Assembly: GCA_015066815.1 (NCBI GenBank)
Contig: SVNR01000029.1
Span: 1-34,413, forward strand
Source of the DNA: Ruminococcus sp.
Lineage (GTDB): Bacteria > Bacillota > Clostridia > Oscillospirales > Ruminococcaceae
Reading direction: 5' to 3'
DNA: 34,413 bases
The position numbers and the translations under genes were made by a program. Numbering within the stretch: position 1 is the stretch's first letter; each line of letters begins with the position of its first letter. Of this stretch, positions 24,306 to 32,875 are shown piece by piece. The notes beneath the pieces were generated by a model. That model was given only the letters and a program-made list of their open reading frames with translations. It made no database searches and had not been told where the DNA came from.

Positions 24306-25163
24306 ATGCGTGACTTTTTCAGAAGCATCAAGTTCAGACTGATCTTATGTCTTATCGCTTTGCTTATCGGAATAATGCTCTATTCCCTTTCGCAGAGCGG
24401 ACACTCTGTCGGAGGCTCGAAGTTCATAAACACAATAGCTGCTCCGTTCAGATATGTCTCAAACGCCGTATCCGACACTTTAAAAACAAATACGGCACAT
24501 ATTTTCAGTTCAAAAAAATACTACGACGAAAACCTTGAGCTCAGAGAAGAGATAAGCCGTCTGAGAGCGGAGCTCATCGACTATGACAACACCAAGGCAG
24601 AGCTAAGCGAGCTGAAAAAATTTATCGGAATAAAAGAAGAACATGCAGATTATGTTCTGTCACCACCGTGCAAGGTGCTTGCATACACGACGAACGATCC
24701 GTTCTGTTCATTTATAATAGACAAGGGCAGCGACGACGGAATATCAGTTGCCGATCCTGTTGTAACAGCTGAAGGTCTTGTAGGTGCGGTAACCGAAATT
24801 TCCGAAAAATACTGCACTGTTAAAACGATCCTCTCCCCTGAGCTTTCGATCGGCGTAAAAGCCATGAGAAAAAGCGACAGCGGAATACTTGAAGGCGACA
24901 TAAAATTTGCAGCTGACGGACTTGCTCAGATAATCTATGTAAAAAAAGACAGCAAGCTTGAAGCCGGCGACACAATAATCACTACAGGCAGCAGCGGACT
25001 GTTCCCTGCCGATTATCCGATAGGAACAGTTAATGAGACAGGAAACGCTCCGAGCGGACTTTCCCGTTATGCCTCAGTAAAGCCTTTTGTCGATATAGAC
25101 AATCTCACAAGCGTAATGGTGGTTACTTCTTTTGAAGGAAAGGGAGAAGCTGATGGATATTAG
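24306..25163 (+). CDS. mreC: Rod shape-determining protein MreC
   Basis: Elongasome scaffold on the outer face of the membrane that activates PBP2/RodA. 285 aa: N-terminal membrane segment (about residues 10-30), a coiled coil (about 60-105) and the two-lobed beta domain with the family sequence GLVGAVTEISEKYCTVKTI and a later ITTGSSGLFPADYPIG. It starts 12 nt after mreB and overlaps mreD by 11 nt. Confidence 0.95.
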   Translation: MRDFFRSIKFRLILCLIALLIGIMLYSLSQSGHSVGGSKFINTIAAPFRYVSNAVSDTLKTNTAHIFSSKKYYDENLELREEISRLRAELIDYDNTKAELSELKKFIGIKEEHADYVLSPPCKVLAYTTNDPFCSFIIDKGSDDGISVADPVVTAEGLVGAVTEISEKYCTVKTILSPELSIGVKAMRKSDSGILEGDIKFAADGLAQIIYVKKDSKLEAGDTIITTGSSGLFPADYPIGTVNETGNAPSGLSRYASVKPFVDIDNLTSVMVVTSFEGKGEADGY

Positions 25164-25713
25164 ACTGATTTCTTCAAAAAGAAAAAAGAAGTTCGCAATA
25201 GCAAGATGGAGTATATTTACACTCATAATATGGCTTGTATTTATCTTTATGACAACCGGAAGCTATATGAAGCCTAATATACTGATCCCTCTTGCGCTGT
25301 GTATCTCTATGAGCGAGGATCCTCTTGTAAGCGCCGTTGTCGGAATACTCTGCGGACTCCTCAGCGACATAGCGTCAGGAAGACTTACAGGAACGACAGC
25401 ATTCATACTGCTTATAGGATGTGTCTGTATTTCGCTGCTGTTCACACATTTTCTCAGACAAAACCTGCTCAACTTTTCTGTACTTACGCTCGGGTACTCT
25501 GCCATACATTTTTTCCTGGATTATTTTTTCAGTTACTTCATATGGGGATATGACAACGACAAGATACTTCTTACCAGATTCATAATCCCGGAGTTTATTT
25601 TCACAATAATTTCTCTTTTTGCAGTATACCCTGTCATAAAAACAGTAAGAAAGCGCCTTACTCTCCGTAAACGTTACGTACTCGAAGAAAACCAGGCACT
25701 TATAAAGGATTAA
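25153..25713 (+). CDS. mreD: Rod shape-determining protein MreD
   Basis: Integral membrane partner of MreC. 186 aa with about five or six membrane segments and the family motif around GILCGLLSDIASGRLTGTTAF. I choose the ATG at 25153 (MDIRLISSKRKKKF): the ribosome site GGGAGA lies just upstream, whereas the in-frame start at 25132 has none. It overlaps the mreC end by 11 nt. Confidence 0.93.
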   Translation: MDIRLISSKRKKKFAIARWSIFTLIIWLVFIFMTTGSYMKPNILIPLALCISMSEDPLVSAVVGILCGLLSDIASGRLTGTTAFILLIGCVCISLLFTHFLRQNLLNFSVLTLGYSAIHFFLDYFFSYFIWGYDNDKILLTRFIIPEFIFTIISLFAVYPVIKTVRKRLTLRKRYVLEENQALIKD

Positions 25714-25722
25714 GAAAAAAAT

Positions 25723-27741
25723 ATGAATGCTTTTACCGACAGACTGAGAGCGGCACTCATAATATGCGGCGTACTGACTACAGCCGCAGGTGCCGGAATC
25801 AGACTTATGAAAATACAGATTGTTAACAAGAACGTATATACCGAAAGCAAGCCCTATGTATATACCGAAGAACAGACGATACATGCTACGCGCGGAGAAA
25901 TAGAAGACATAAACGGAGTCCCTATCGTAGAAAACAAGCTGGGCTTCAACGTAATAATCCAGAAGGCATCGTTTCCTGAGGACAACGAAAAAGCAAACCG
26001 TGTACTGCTGGATATATCAAACTTTCTTACCGGAGAGGGCTATGACTACTTTGATTCCCTTCCTGTTTCAAAAACAGCTCCCTTTGAATATACTGACAGC
26101 GACGAATCTGTTCTGTCGTATCTTAAGTCATCACTCGGCGTAAACGTATATGCAACGGCTGAAAACTGTATGGATAAGTTCTGTGTGGACTACGAAATAT
26201 CAGATGAATATTCACCGGAAGAAAAAAGGATAATTGCAGGACTCCGTTACGAAATGAAGCTCAGGGATTTTTCTCTGAGTAATCTCTTCACTCTGTGCGA
26301 AGATATCGATATCGACACTGTATCAAAAATAAAAGAAAAAAGTCTTCATCTTCCCGGAATCGAAATACTTGAAGACGCCATACGTACAAACCCTGTTGTT
26401 GACGTCATTCCTCACGAAATAGGAACAGTAGGTCCTATATACGCTGAAGAATACGAGGAACTCAAAAACCGCGGGTATTTTCTTAACGACTATGTCGGAA
26501 AAAGCGGCATAGAAAAAGGAATGGAATCTGTTCTCCGCGGAAAAAACGGCATACGTGAAATAACAGTCAGCAACTACTCCGTCACCTCTTCGGAAGTAAC
26601 AGAGCCTGCGATACCCGGAAACACTGTAAGACTTACCGTAGATGTAAATTTTCAGCGTGATATTCAGTCACTTCTCGAAAACTTCATCAGCTATCTTAAC
26701 GTTGAGGCAAAAAGAGAAGCTGAAGAAGAGGGTCTTGAGGAGGGCGAAGAGCTCAGGAATATAACATCAGGAGCTATTGTTGTACTTGATGCAAAGGATA
26801 ACGACGTTCTTGCCCTTGCAACTGCGCCCACATACACACTTGACGACTATATAGAAAACTATTCGGAGGTTCTTTCAAGAGAAGGAACTCCCCTTATAAA
26901 CCGTGCAACAGACGGTCTTTACCGTCCGGGTTCCGCCTTCAAGACCATAACTGCAACAGCAGGACTCAACGAGGGTCTGGTAACTCCCGACTCCAGTTTT
27001 TTCTGCGAAAAATACTACTACTTCCATGAGCATGTTGTGGAATGTACAGGCTATCACCGCAATATAGCAGCTTCCGAAGCTATCGAGGTATCCTGCAACG
27101 TGTACTTTTATGAGCTGTCACGACTTCTTGGAATTGACAAGATTGTAAAATACGCTAATCTGTACGGCCTCGGAACAACACTCGGACTTGAAAGCGGAGA
27201 TTCGGAAGGATATATAGCCTGTCCTGAAACCAGTGATATGCTCGGAGTCGAATGGTATTCGGGCGGACTTCTCCAGGCAGCTATAGGTCAGGAGGAAACA
27301 AGGATCACTCCGCTTCAGATGGCTGTTGCAGCCTCAACTATCGCAAACAGAGGCGTAAGATATCAGCCTCACCTTGTAGACAGTATCTACGACTACAAAG
27401 GGAACAAAACTGACGATGTTTCTCCTGTTGTCGCTGAGACACTGCCTGTGAACTACGACTATCTGTATCCCACAATAATCAACGGTATGATAGGCGCATC
27501 ACACAACACTCCTGACGGAGAGTTTTCACTCAACCATCTCGGATACGACGTTGCTATAAAAACAGGTACACCTCAGACAACTTCAAGCAACCGCACAAGT
27601 ACTACTGTTATAGGCTTTGCACCTGCCGATGATCCGGTCATAGCATTTTCAGCCATTATCGAGGATGGAAAAAATGCAAAATATCTTGTCCGTAAAATAA
27701 TAGATTGTTACAACAAACACTATAGCAATACAATAAGCTGA
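25723..27741 (+). CDS. Class B penicillin-binding protein (PBP2-type transpeptidase of the elongasome)
   Basis: D,D-transpeptidase cross-linking peptidoglycan, 672 aa. A short cytoplasmic end and one membrane anchor (about 10-28) are followed by the PBP dimer domain, starting at the HATRGEIEDINGVPI segment. The transpeptidase has the three active-site motifs: SxxK as SAFK (S404, K407), SxN as SCN (457-459) and KTG as KTGT (613-616). It follows mreD by 9 nt, which supports a PBP2/MrdA role over SpoVD. An acidic Glu-rich insert (about 330-345) precedes the core. Confidence 0.94.
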   Translation: MNAFTDRLRAALIICGVLTTAAGAGIRLMKIQIVNKNVYTESKPYVYTEEQTIHATRGEIEDINGVPIVENKLGFNVIIQKASFPEDNEKANRVLLDISNFLTGEGYDYFDSLPVSKTAPFEYTDSDESVLSYLKSSLGVNVYATAENCMDKFCVDYEISDEYSPEEKRIIAGLRYEMKLRDFSLSNLFTLCEDIDIDTVSKIKEKSLHLPGIEILEDAIRTNPVVDVIPHEIGTVGPIYAEEYEELKNRGYFLNDYVGKSGIEKGMESVLRGKNGIREITVSNYSVTSSEVTEPAIPGNTVRLTVDVNFQRDIQSLLENFISYLNVEAKREAEEEGLEEGEELRNITSGAIVVLDAKDNDVLALATAPTYTLDDYIENYSEVLSREGTPLINRATDGLYRPGSAFKTITATAGLNEGLVTPDSSFFCEKYYYFHEHVVECTGYHRNIAASEAIEVSCNVYFYELSRLLGIDKIVKYANLYGLGTTLGLESGDSEGYIACPETSDMLGVEWYSGGLLQAAIGQEETRITPLQMAVAASTIANRGVRYQPHLVDSIYDYKGNKTDDVSPVVAETLPVNYDYLYPTIINGMIGASHNTPDGEFSLNHLGYDVAIKTGTPQTTSSNRTSTTVIGFAPADDPVIAFSAIIEDGKNAKYLVRKIIDCYNKHYSNTIS

Positions 27742-27780
27742 TATTTTCACTATTTTTCACGCGTTTATTGTTTAAGATTT

Positions 27781-27828
27781 ACAAATCAAAATAAATAAAT
27801 CGTATATAATAACAATTTTTTGATTTGT
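27781..27828. terminator. Weak terminator-like inverted repeat
   Basis: ACAAATCAAAA (27781-27791) pairs with TTTTGATTTGT (27818-27828) around a long AT-rich loop. It lies between the PBP gene and the promoter of mgsA. Because of the large loop and lack of GC pairs, it is a doubtful terminator. Confidence 0.3.
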
Positions 27829-27841
27829 ATAAAAAATAACT

Positions 27842-27869
27842 TTGACAAAATCCTTATTTATGGTACAAT
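27842..27869 (+). promoter_or_regulatory. Sigma-A promoter of mgsA (and hisS-aspS)
   Basis: TTGACA (27842-27847), 16 nt, TACAAT (27864-27869). The -35 is perfect. It gives a leader of about 40 nt to the ATG at 27919. Confidence 0.75.
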
Positions 27870-27918
27870 ATAGTATATAGGTATTTGATAAAAATAACAG
27901 AAAGGATTTGGTTTAAAA

Positions 27919-28323
27919 ATGACTATAGCTTTAATTGCACACGATTCAAAAAAGGAACTTATGGTTCAGTTCTGTATTGCTTACTGCGGCATTCTCTCAA
28001 GAAACAACCTTTGTGCAACAGGCACAACAGGTAAGCTTGTCAGTGAATCAACAGGTCTTAACATAAAAAGATACCTCAGCGGTTCCCAGGGCGGCGATCA
28101 GCAGATCTCATCAAGAATATCCTGCGGAGAAATAGACATTCTCCTTTTCTTCAGGGATCCTATCACACCTAAGGCAAACGAACCAAACGACATCGAGCTT
28201 TTAAGACTCTGTGACGTTCATAACGTTCCAGTTGCCACAAACATTGCAACTGCCGAAGCACTCATACTCGCACTCGAAAGAGGCGACCTTGACTGGCGTG
28301 CATACGGAACACCGGAGCTTTAA
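27919..28323 (+). CDS. mgsA: Methylglyoxal synthase
   Basis: Converts dihydroxyacetone phosphate to methylglyoxal and phosphate, a glycolytic overflow bypass. 134 aa, typical size. Family sequences visible are IALIAHDSKK at the start, CATGTTGKLV for phosphate binding, SGSQGGDQQISSRI containing the catalytic Asp, and FFRDPITPKANEPND. Ribosome site AGAAAGGA is slightly far, about 13 nt before the ATG. It precedes hisS by 45 nt and may share its transcript, with no functional link known. Confidence 0.95.
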   Translation: MTIALIAHDSKKELMVQFCIAYCGILSRNNLCATGTTGKLVSESTGLNIKRYLSGSQGGDQQISSRISCGEIDILLFFRDPITPKANEPNDIELLRLCDVHNVPVATNIATAEALILALERGDLDWRAYGTPEL

Positions 28324-28368
28324 TCCGCTCAACAACATCACCAAATTTTAAAGGAGTTTTTCACAAAA

Positions 28369-29694
28369 ATGGCTTTATCAGTTCAGAGACCTCTTGGCAC
28401 AGCCGACGTAACACCTTCCGAGATCCACAAATGGCATACTGTTGAACATGTTGCACAGGACATTGCGGAAACATTCGGTTTTAAAGAGATCCGTTTTCCT
28501 ACCTTCGAAAGCACAGATCTTTTTATGCGCTCTGTCGGAGAAACAACAGACGTAGTACAAAAAGAAATGTATTCCGTTATAGCTAAAGAAAGCAAGTTCA
28601 CACTCAGACCTGAGGGAACTGCAGGAACGATCCGCGCTGTTATGCAGAACGGAATGCTCAACGACGCTCTTCCTCAAAAAGTTTTTTATATAACCTCATG
28701 CTTCCGACACGAGAAGCCACAGGCAGGAAGACTCAGAGAGTTCCACCAGTTCGGCGCCGAAATGCTCGGAAGCGCATCTCCTGCCGCAGATGCCGAAATG
28801 ATCTCCATGGCCAACAGCTTTCTCAAAGCGCTCGGTCTCAAAAACATAGAGCTCAACATAAACTCTATCGGCTGCCCGTCATGCCGTGCACAGTATCACA
28901 AGGCTCTCAAGGCATACTTTGCCTCAAAGACCTCAGAGCTCTGCGGAACATGTCTTGGCAGACTCGAAAAAAACCCTATGCGTATTCTTGACTGCAAGAG
29001 CCCGGTATGCTCAGAAATAGCCAAGGACGCTCCGCTTATATCCGACTATCTCTGCGAAGAATGTCATGATCACTTCTCACAGCTCCGCAGTATGCTCGAT
29101 GATATGAACATAAGCTACAAGGTAAACCCCAAGATAGTACGTGGTCTTGATTATTATACCAAAACTGTTTTTGAATTCATAACCACTGATATCGGAGCTC
29201 AGGGTACAGTATGTGCCGGCGGCCGCTACGATGGTCTTGTAGAACAGCTCGGAGGCGCGAGCACTCCTGCACTTGGATTTGCTGCAGGTATAGAGAGACT
29301 TATCATGACTATGGAAAAACAGAACTGCATGTTCATGGAGCTGAGAAAATGCGATCTCTACATAGTTCCTATGGGTAGCAGCGCACTCGGTAAGGCAGTC
29401 GGACTTGCGGGTCTTTTAAGAGACGAGGGCTATATGGTCGAATATGATCTTATGAACAGAAGCCTCAAGGCACAGATGAAGTACGCAAACAAAACAGGCG
29501 CTTCCTTTGTTCTTGTACTCGGTGACAATGAGCTCGAAGCACAAAAGGCAAAGCTTAAAAACATGCAAAGCGGAGAAGAAAACGAGATCTCACTTGACGA
29601 TTCGTTTGTTGAGCAGTTCAACACACAGTTCATGGCTTGCTACTTCGAACGCATAGACACCGACAGTATTCTCGAAGAGAGCCTGACAAAATAA
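28369..29694 (+). CDS. hisS: Histidine-tRNA ligase
   Basis: Charges tRNA-His. 441-aa class II synthetase with TLRPEGTAGTIRA, the motif-2 region RHEKPQAGRLREFHQFGAE, the histidine motifs RGLDYYTKTVFEF and GGRYDGLVEQLGG, and motif 3 ALGFAAGIERL. The insertion carries a Cys cluster (CPSCRAQYHKAL, CGTCLGRL, CEEC), a Firmicute form that may hold a metal. The C-terminal anticodon domain follows from about residue 330. It is followed by aspS, the common hisS-aspS order. Confidence 0.96.
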   Translation: MALSVQRPLGTADVTPSEIHKWHTVEHVAQDIAETFGFKEIRFPTFESTDLFMRSVGETTDVVQKEMYSVIAKESKFTLRPEGTAGTIRAVMQNGMLNDALPQKVFYITSCFRHEKPQAGRLREFHQFGAEMLGSASPAADAEMISMANSFLKALGLKNIELNINSIGCPSCRAQYHKALKAYFASKTSELCGTCLGRLEKNPMRILDCKSPVCSEIAKDAPLISDYLCEECHDHFSQLRSMLDDMNISYKVNPKIVRGLDYYTKTVFEFITTDIGAQGTVCAGGRYDGLVEQLGGASTPALGFAAGIERLIMTMEKQNCMFMELRKCDLYIVPMGSSALGKAVGLAGLLRDEGYMVEYDLMNRSLKAQMKYANKTGASFVLVLGDNELEAQKAKLKNMQSGEENEISLDDSFVEQFNTQFMACYFERIDTDSILEESLTK

Positions 29695-29699
29695 AACAG

Positions 29700-29751
29700 G
29701 AGACCCTTCGGGTTCTCTTAAAAAGAACCACTGACAGACTCAGTGGTTCTT
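29700..29751 (+). terminator. Two hairpins after hisS, terminator-like
   Basis: A small GC stem around TTCG (29700-29717) is followed by a perfect 12-bp stem, AAGAACCACTGA (29723-29734) with TCAGTGGTTCTT (29740-29751). The following bases are ATAAAATTA, not a T-run, so it may be a processing or stabilising hairpin or a leaky terminator between hisS and aspS. Confidence 0.4.
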
Positions 29752-29762
29752 ATAAAATTATT

Positions 29763-29800
29763 TATAGTGAAAGTCAGATTTATTTTTGATTTTCACTATA
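29763..29800. repeat. Dispersed modular repeat, copy E (palindrome only) in the aspS leader
   Basis: TATAGTGAAAGTCA (29763-29776) pairs with TGATTTTCACTATA (29787-29800), nearly the palindrome of copies A and B. No box is attached. It ends about 25 nt before the aspS start, just upstream of its ribosome site, and creates an in-frame ATG extension that should not be used. Confidence 0.75.
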
Positions 29801-29824
29801 AAAATCGGAAAGGAAAAATATCAG

Positions 29825-31600
29825 ATGGCAGATAATATGAACGGTCTTAAAAGAACCCACTACTGCGGTGAGGTTGACGGAATAGGCAGCGAAGTAGTTG
29901 TAGGAGGATATGTACAGAAGGTACGTGATCTCGGAAACCTTATTTTTATAGATCTCAGAGACAGAACCGGTATAGTACAGCTTGCTTTTAACGACAATAC
30001 CGCAAGGGATATTTTTGAAAAGGCTGCGTCATGCAGAGCTGAGTTTGTTCTTATGGCAAAGGGTACTGTTGATGAAAGATCAAGCAAGAACCCTGACCTT
30101 AAAACAGGCAACATCGAAATAACAGTAACAGACCTGCGTATTCTTGCAAAGGCTCAGACTCCTCCTTTTGAGATACAGAACGAGACAAGAGTAAACGAAG
30201 AGTTAAGACTCAAGTACAGATTTCTTGATCTCCGCCGTCAGCCGCTGCAGCAGAACATAATAATGCGCCACAACATCGCAAAGGCTGCAAGAGAATATTA
30301 TTATAAAAACGGCTTCATCGAAATAGAAACACCTATGATGATGAAATCAACTCCTGAAGGCGCAAGAGACTATCTCATTCCTTCAAGAGTTCATAACGGA
30401 AAGTTCTACGCTCTTCCGCAGTCTCCTCAGATATACAAGCAGCTTCTTATGATAGCAGGCATGGACAAGTACATACAGCTTGCAAGATGCTTCAGAGACG
30501 AGGACTTAAGAGCTGACAGACAGCCTGAGTTTACACAGATAGATATTGAGATGTCCTTCGTTGATGTTGAGGATATTTTACAGTCAACAGAGGGCTTTAT
30601 AAACTATCTTTTCAAGGATGTTCTTGATATTGATATCCCTGTTCCTCTTCCGCGTCTTACATACACAGAGGCTATGAACAGATACGGTTCTGACAAGCCT
30701 GATACAAGATTCGGCATGGAAATAACCGATATTTCTGATATAGTAAGCTCCTGCGGTTTCGGAGTATTTACCTCAGCAATAGAAAACGGCGGAAGTGTAC
30801 GCGGTATCGTTGCAAAGAACGCTGTATCAGTTCTCACAAGAAAAGAAATAGACAAGCTTACAGAAACCGCCAAGGGTATAGGCGCCAAGGGACTTGCATA
30901 TATCAGATGGAACGATGATGAACCTACCTGCTCATTCGGCAAGTTCATGACTCCTGACGAAATGAAAGCTATCCTTAACGCTCTCGGATGCGAAAAGGGC
31001 GACGTTGCACTCATAGTTGCAGACAAGAACAAGGTAACCCTCCCTGTTCTCGGTGCTCTCAGACTGAATGTCGCAAAGAAGCTTGACATTATCCCGGAAG
31101 GCTTCAACTTCCTCTGGATTACAGAGTTCCCGTTCTTCGAATACGATGAAGAAAACGATACATGGGTAGCTATGCATCATCCGTTCACAATGCCTATGGA
31201 TGACTGTCTGCAGTATCTTGACAGTGCTCCTGAAAAAGTCTTTGCAAAAGCATATGACCTTGTTCTTAACGGCGTTGAGCTGTCATCAGGCTCTATACGT
31301 ATAACAGACTATGAGCTTCAGCAAAAGATGTTCAGAGCGCTCGGTCTTACTGAAGAAGAAATAGAAGCAAAGTTCGGCTTCCTTGTTGAAGCATACAAGT
31401 ACGGTGCTCCTCCGCACGGCGGCCTCGGCATAGGACTTGACAGACTCTCAATGATCATGTGCGGCTGCGACAGTCTCAGAGATGTTACAGCATTCCCGAA
31501 GGTTCAGAACGCAAGCGAGCTCATGTCAGAATGTCCGGCTGCAGTTGATAAGGAAAGCCTTGATATACTCGGCATAAGCATTATCGAAAAGGAAAAATAA
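29825..31600 (+). CDS. aspS: Aspartate-tRNA ligase
   Basis: Charges tRNA-Asp. 591 aa, bacterial type: N-terminal OB fold for the anticodon (DGIGSEVVVGGYVQKVRDLG, FIDLRDRTGIVQL), class II core with FRDEDLRADRQPEFTQIDIE as motif 2, a GAD-type insert in the middle, and motif 3 PHGGLGIGLDRLSM. The ATG at 29825 (MADNMNGLKR) has ribosome site AAAGGA about 10 nt upstream. The ATG at 29786 lies inside repeat copy E and is rejected. Whether it is discriminating or not cannot be decided here. Confidence 0.96.
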   Translation: MADNMNGLKRTHYCGEVDGIGSEVVVGGYVQKVRDLGNLIFIDLRDRTGIVQLAFNDNTARDIFEKAASCRAEFVLMAKGTVDERSSKNPDLKTGNIEITVTDLRILAKAQTPPFEIQNETRVNEELRLKYRFLDLRRQPLQQNIIMRHNIAKAAREYYYKNGFIEIETPMMMKSTPEGARDYLIPSRVHNGKFYALPQSPQIYKQLLMIAGMDKYIQLARCFRDEDLRADRQPEFTQIDIEMSFVDVEDILQSTEGFINYLFKDVLDIDIPVPLPRLTYTEAMNRYGSDKPDTRFGMEITDISDIVSSCGFGVFTSAIENGGSVRGIVAKNAVSVLTRKEIDKLTETAKGIGAKGLAYIRWNDDEPTCSFGKFMTPDEMKAILNALGCEKGDVALIVADKNKVTLPVLGALRLNVAKKLDIIPEGFNFLWITEFPFFEYDEENDTWVAMHHPFTMPMDDCLQYLDSAPEKVFAKAYDLVLNGVELSSGSIRITDYELQQKMFRALGLTEEEIEAKFGFLVEAYKYGAPPHGGLGIGLDRLSMIMCGCDSLRDVTAFPKVQNASELMSECPAAVDKESLDILGISIIEKEK

Positions 31601-31613
31601 CCATATTTTTTTT

Positions 31614-31647
31614 AAAGCAGAATCATGAAATGTGATTCTGCTTTTTT
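31614..31647 (+). terminator. Strong intrinsic terminator after aspS
   Basis: AAAGCAGAATCA (31614-31625) pairs with TGATTCTGCTTT (31633-31644), and the T-run continues to 31647. It ends the hisS-aspS unit. Confidence 0.9.
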
Positions 31648-31669
31648 ATACAAAAAACATCAAAACATC

Positions 31670-31698
31670 TTGTTTTTTTGAAATAAATAGTGTATAAT
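31670..31698 (+). promoter_or_regulatory. Sigma-A promoter of the DHH phosphoesterase gene
   Basis: TTGTTT (31670-31675), 17 nt, TATAAT (31693-31698) with an extended TG before the -10. Transcription would start near 31705, placing repeat copy F in the leader. Confidence 0.65.
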
Positions 31699-31718
31699 CA
31701 ATATATGATATTTATATT

Positions 31719-31799
31719 GCCTTGCACATTTGCTGACTACAAAAGCTAAGTGTATATCGGCTGATAGTAAACGAAAAAAAATTATTTATCGTTTACTAT
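31719..31799 (+). repeat. Dispersed modular repeat, copy F (box + palindrome) in a 5' leader
   Basis: The box at 31719-31772 (starts GCCTTGCACATTTGCTGAC, ends TATCGGCTGATAGTAAAC) overlaps a perfect palindrome, ATAGTAAACGA (31764-31774) with TCGTTTACTAT (31789-31799). Box stems are GCAC with GTGT (one G-U) and GCT with AGC. It lies between the promoter at 31670 and the start at 31823, in sense with the gene. The palindrome ends about 11 nt before the GGGGG ribosome site. Confidence 0.75.
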
Positions 31800-31822
31800 T
31801 GAATTATTAAGGGGGTTTTTTT

Positions 31823-32746
31823 ATGAGACTTGTAACAAGATCAGACTTTGACGGACTTGCATGCGGCGCTCTGCTGCTTGAGGCAGGTATCATAGATTCA
31901 TGGAAGTTTGTTCATCCTAAGGATCTGCAGGACGGACTTTTTGAAGTAACTGAGGATGATGTTCTTGCAAACGTTCCTTTTGTTGAGGGGTGCGGACTAT
32001 GGTTTGATCATCATTCGAGCGAATTTGAAAGGAACAAGCTTGAAGGGAAGTACAAGGGTGAGAGCAGGATAACGCCATCCTGCGCACGTATCATATATGA
32101 TTATTACGGTGGAAAAGAAAAGTTTTCACACTTTGACGATATGATGATCGCGGTCGATAAGGTTGACTCAGGAAATCTTACCATTGACGAGATCCTCAAT
32201 CCGTCAGGCTGGATTCTCGTGGGCTATCTTATGGATCCGCGCACGGGACTCGGACGTTTCAGAAACTTCACGATAAGCAACTATCAGCTCATGGAGAAGC
32301 TTCTTGAGGCGTGCAGAACCATGTCTACCGATGAGATCCTCTCTATGCCGGACATAATCGAACGCATAGAGGTGTACAATGAGCAGACAGAGCTCTTCAA
32401 GCAGATGGTACATGAACACACTGTTATAAAAAAAGATGTTATCATAACTGATCTGCGCGGGGTAAACCCGATATATACAGGAAACCGCTTCCTGATATAC
32501 AGTCTTTATCCTGAGCAGAACATATCTGTATGGATAGTCAGCGGAAGAGGCGGTGCCGGCTGCTCATGTGCAGTAGGTCACAGTATCCTCAACAGAACTT
32601 CAGACGTAAACGTAGGAAGCCTCATGCTCAAGTACGGCGGCGGCGGACATCGTGTTGTCGGAACATGTCAGTTCCCTGATGAGCTTATGAACGAAAAAGT
32701 TCCTGCACTGCTTGACGAAATAGTAAACTACAAGGATTATTATTGA
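31823..32746 (+). CDS. DHH/DHHA1 family phosphoesterase
   Basis: A 307-aa protein. The N-terminal DHH domain has the metal motifs TRSDFDGLACGALL and WFDHHSSE, and the C-terminal DHHA1-type domain has GGGGHRVVGTCQF. The family includes exopolyphosphatases, RecJ, NrnA oligoribonucleases and cyclic-di-AMP phosphodiesterases; the exact substrate cannot be told. It differs from typical NrnA in its short spacing and FDHH context. It starts with a strong poly-G ribosome site and is transcribed alone, with its own promoter and terminator. Confidence 0.82.
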   Translation: MRLVTRSDFDGLACGALLLEAGIIDSWKFVHPKDLQDGLFEVTEDDVLANVPFVEGCGLWFDHHSSEFERNKLEGKYKGESRITPSCARIIYDYYGGKEKFSHFDDMMIAVDKVDSGNLTIDEILNPSGWILVGYLMDPRTGLGRFRNFTISNYQLMEKLLEACRTMSTDEILSMPDIIERIEVYNEQTELFKQMVHEHTVIKKDVIITDLRGVNPIYTGNRFLIYSLYPEQNISVWIVSGRGGAGCSCAVGHSILNRTSDVNVGSLMLKYGGGGHRVVGTCQFPDELMNEKVPALLDEIVNYKDYY

Positions 32747-32761
32747 TATTACAGGAAAAAA

Positions 32762-32817
32762 GCCGCATTTTTACATTCATTTTATGTGAAAATGCGGCGT
32801 TGTTTTTTATTTTTTAC
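32762..32817 (+). terminator. Strong intrinsic terminator
   Basis: GCCGCATTTT (32762-32771) pairs perfectly with AAAATGCGGC (32789-32798), followed by a T-rich run to about 32815. It ends the DHH gene transcript. Confidence 0.9.
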
Positions 32818-32846
32818 TTGATAAACTCTCTACAACATTGTATAAT
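32818..32846 (+). promoter_or_regulatory. Sigma-A promoter of the LCP gene
   Basis: TTGATA (32818-32823), 17 nt, TATAAT (32841-32846). It directly abuts the upstream terminator and gives a short leader to the ATG at 32876. Confidence 0.75.
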
Positions 32847-32875
32847 AATATATACATATGAAAGGAGCGTAAAAA

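Noticed and set aside
29752-29824. T-box or riboswitch ahead of aspS
   Set aside because: The leader is too short and lacks T-box landmarks; the structure seen is the dispersed palindrome.
1-31799. The dispersed repeats as CRISPR or integron attC sites
   Set aside because: Copies are kilobases apart with no regular spacers, and no cas or integrase gene is present. The box lacks clear attC core sites although it folds as a hairpin.
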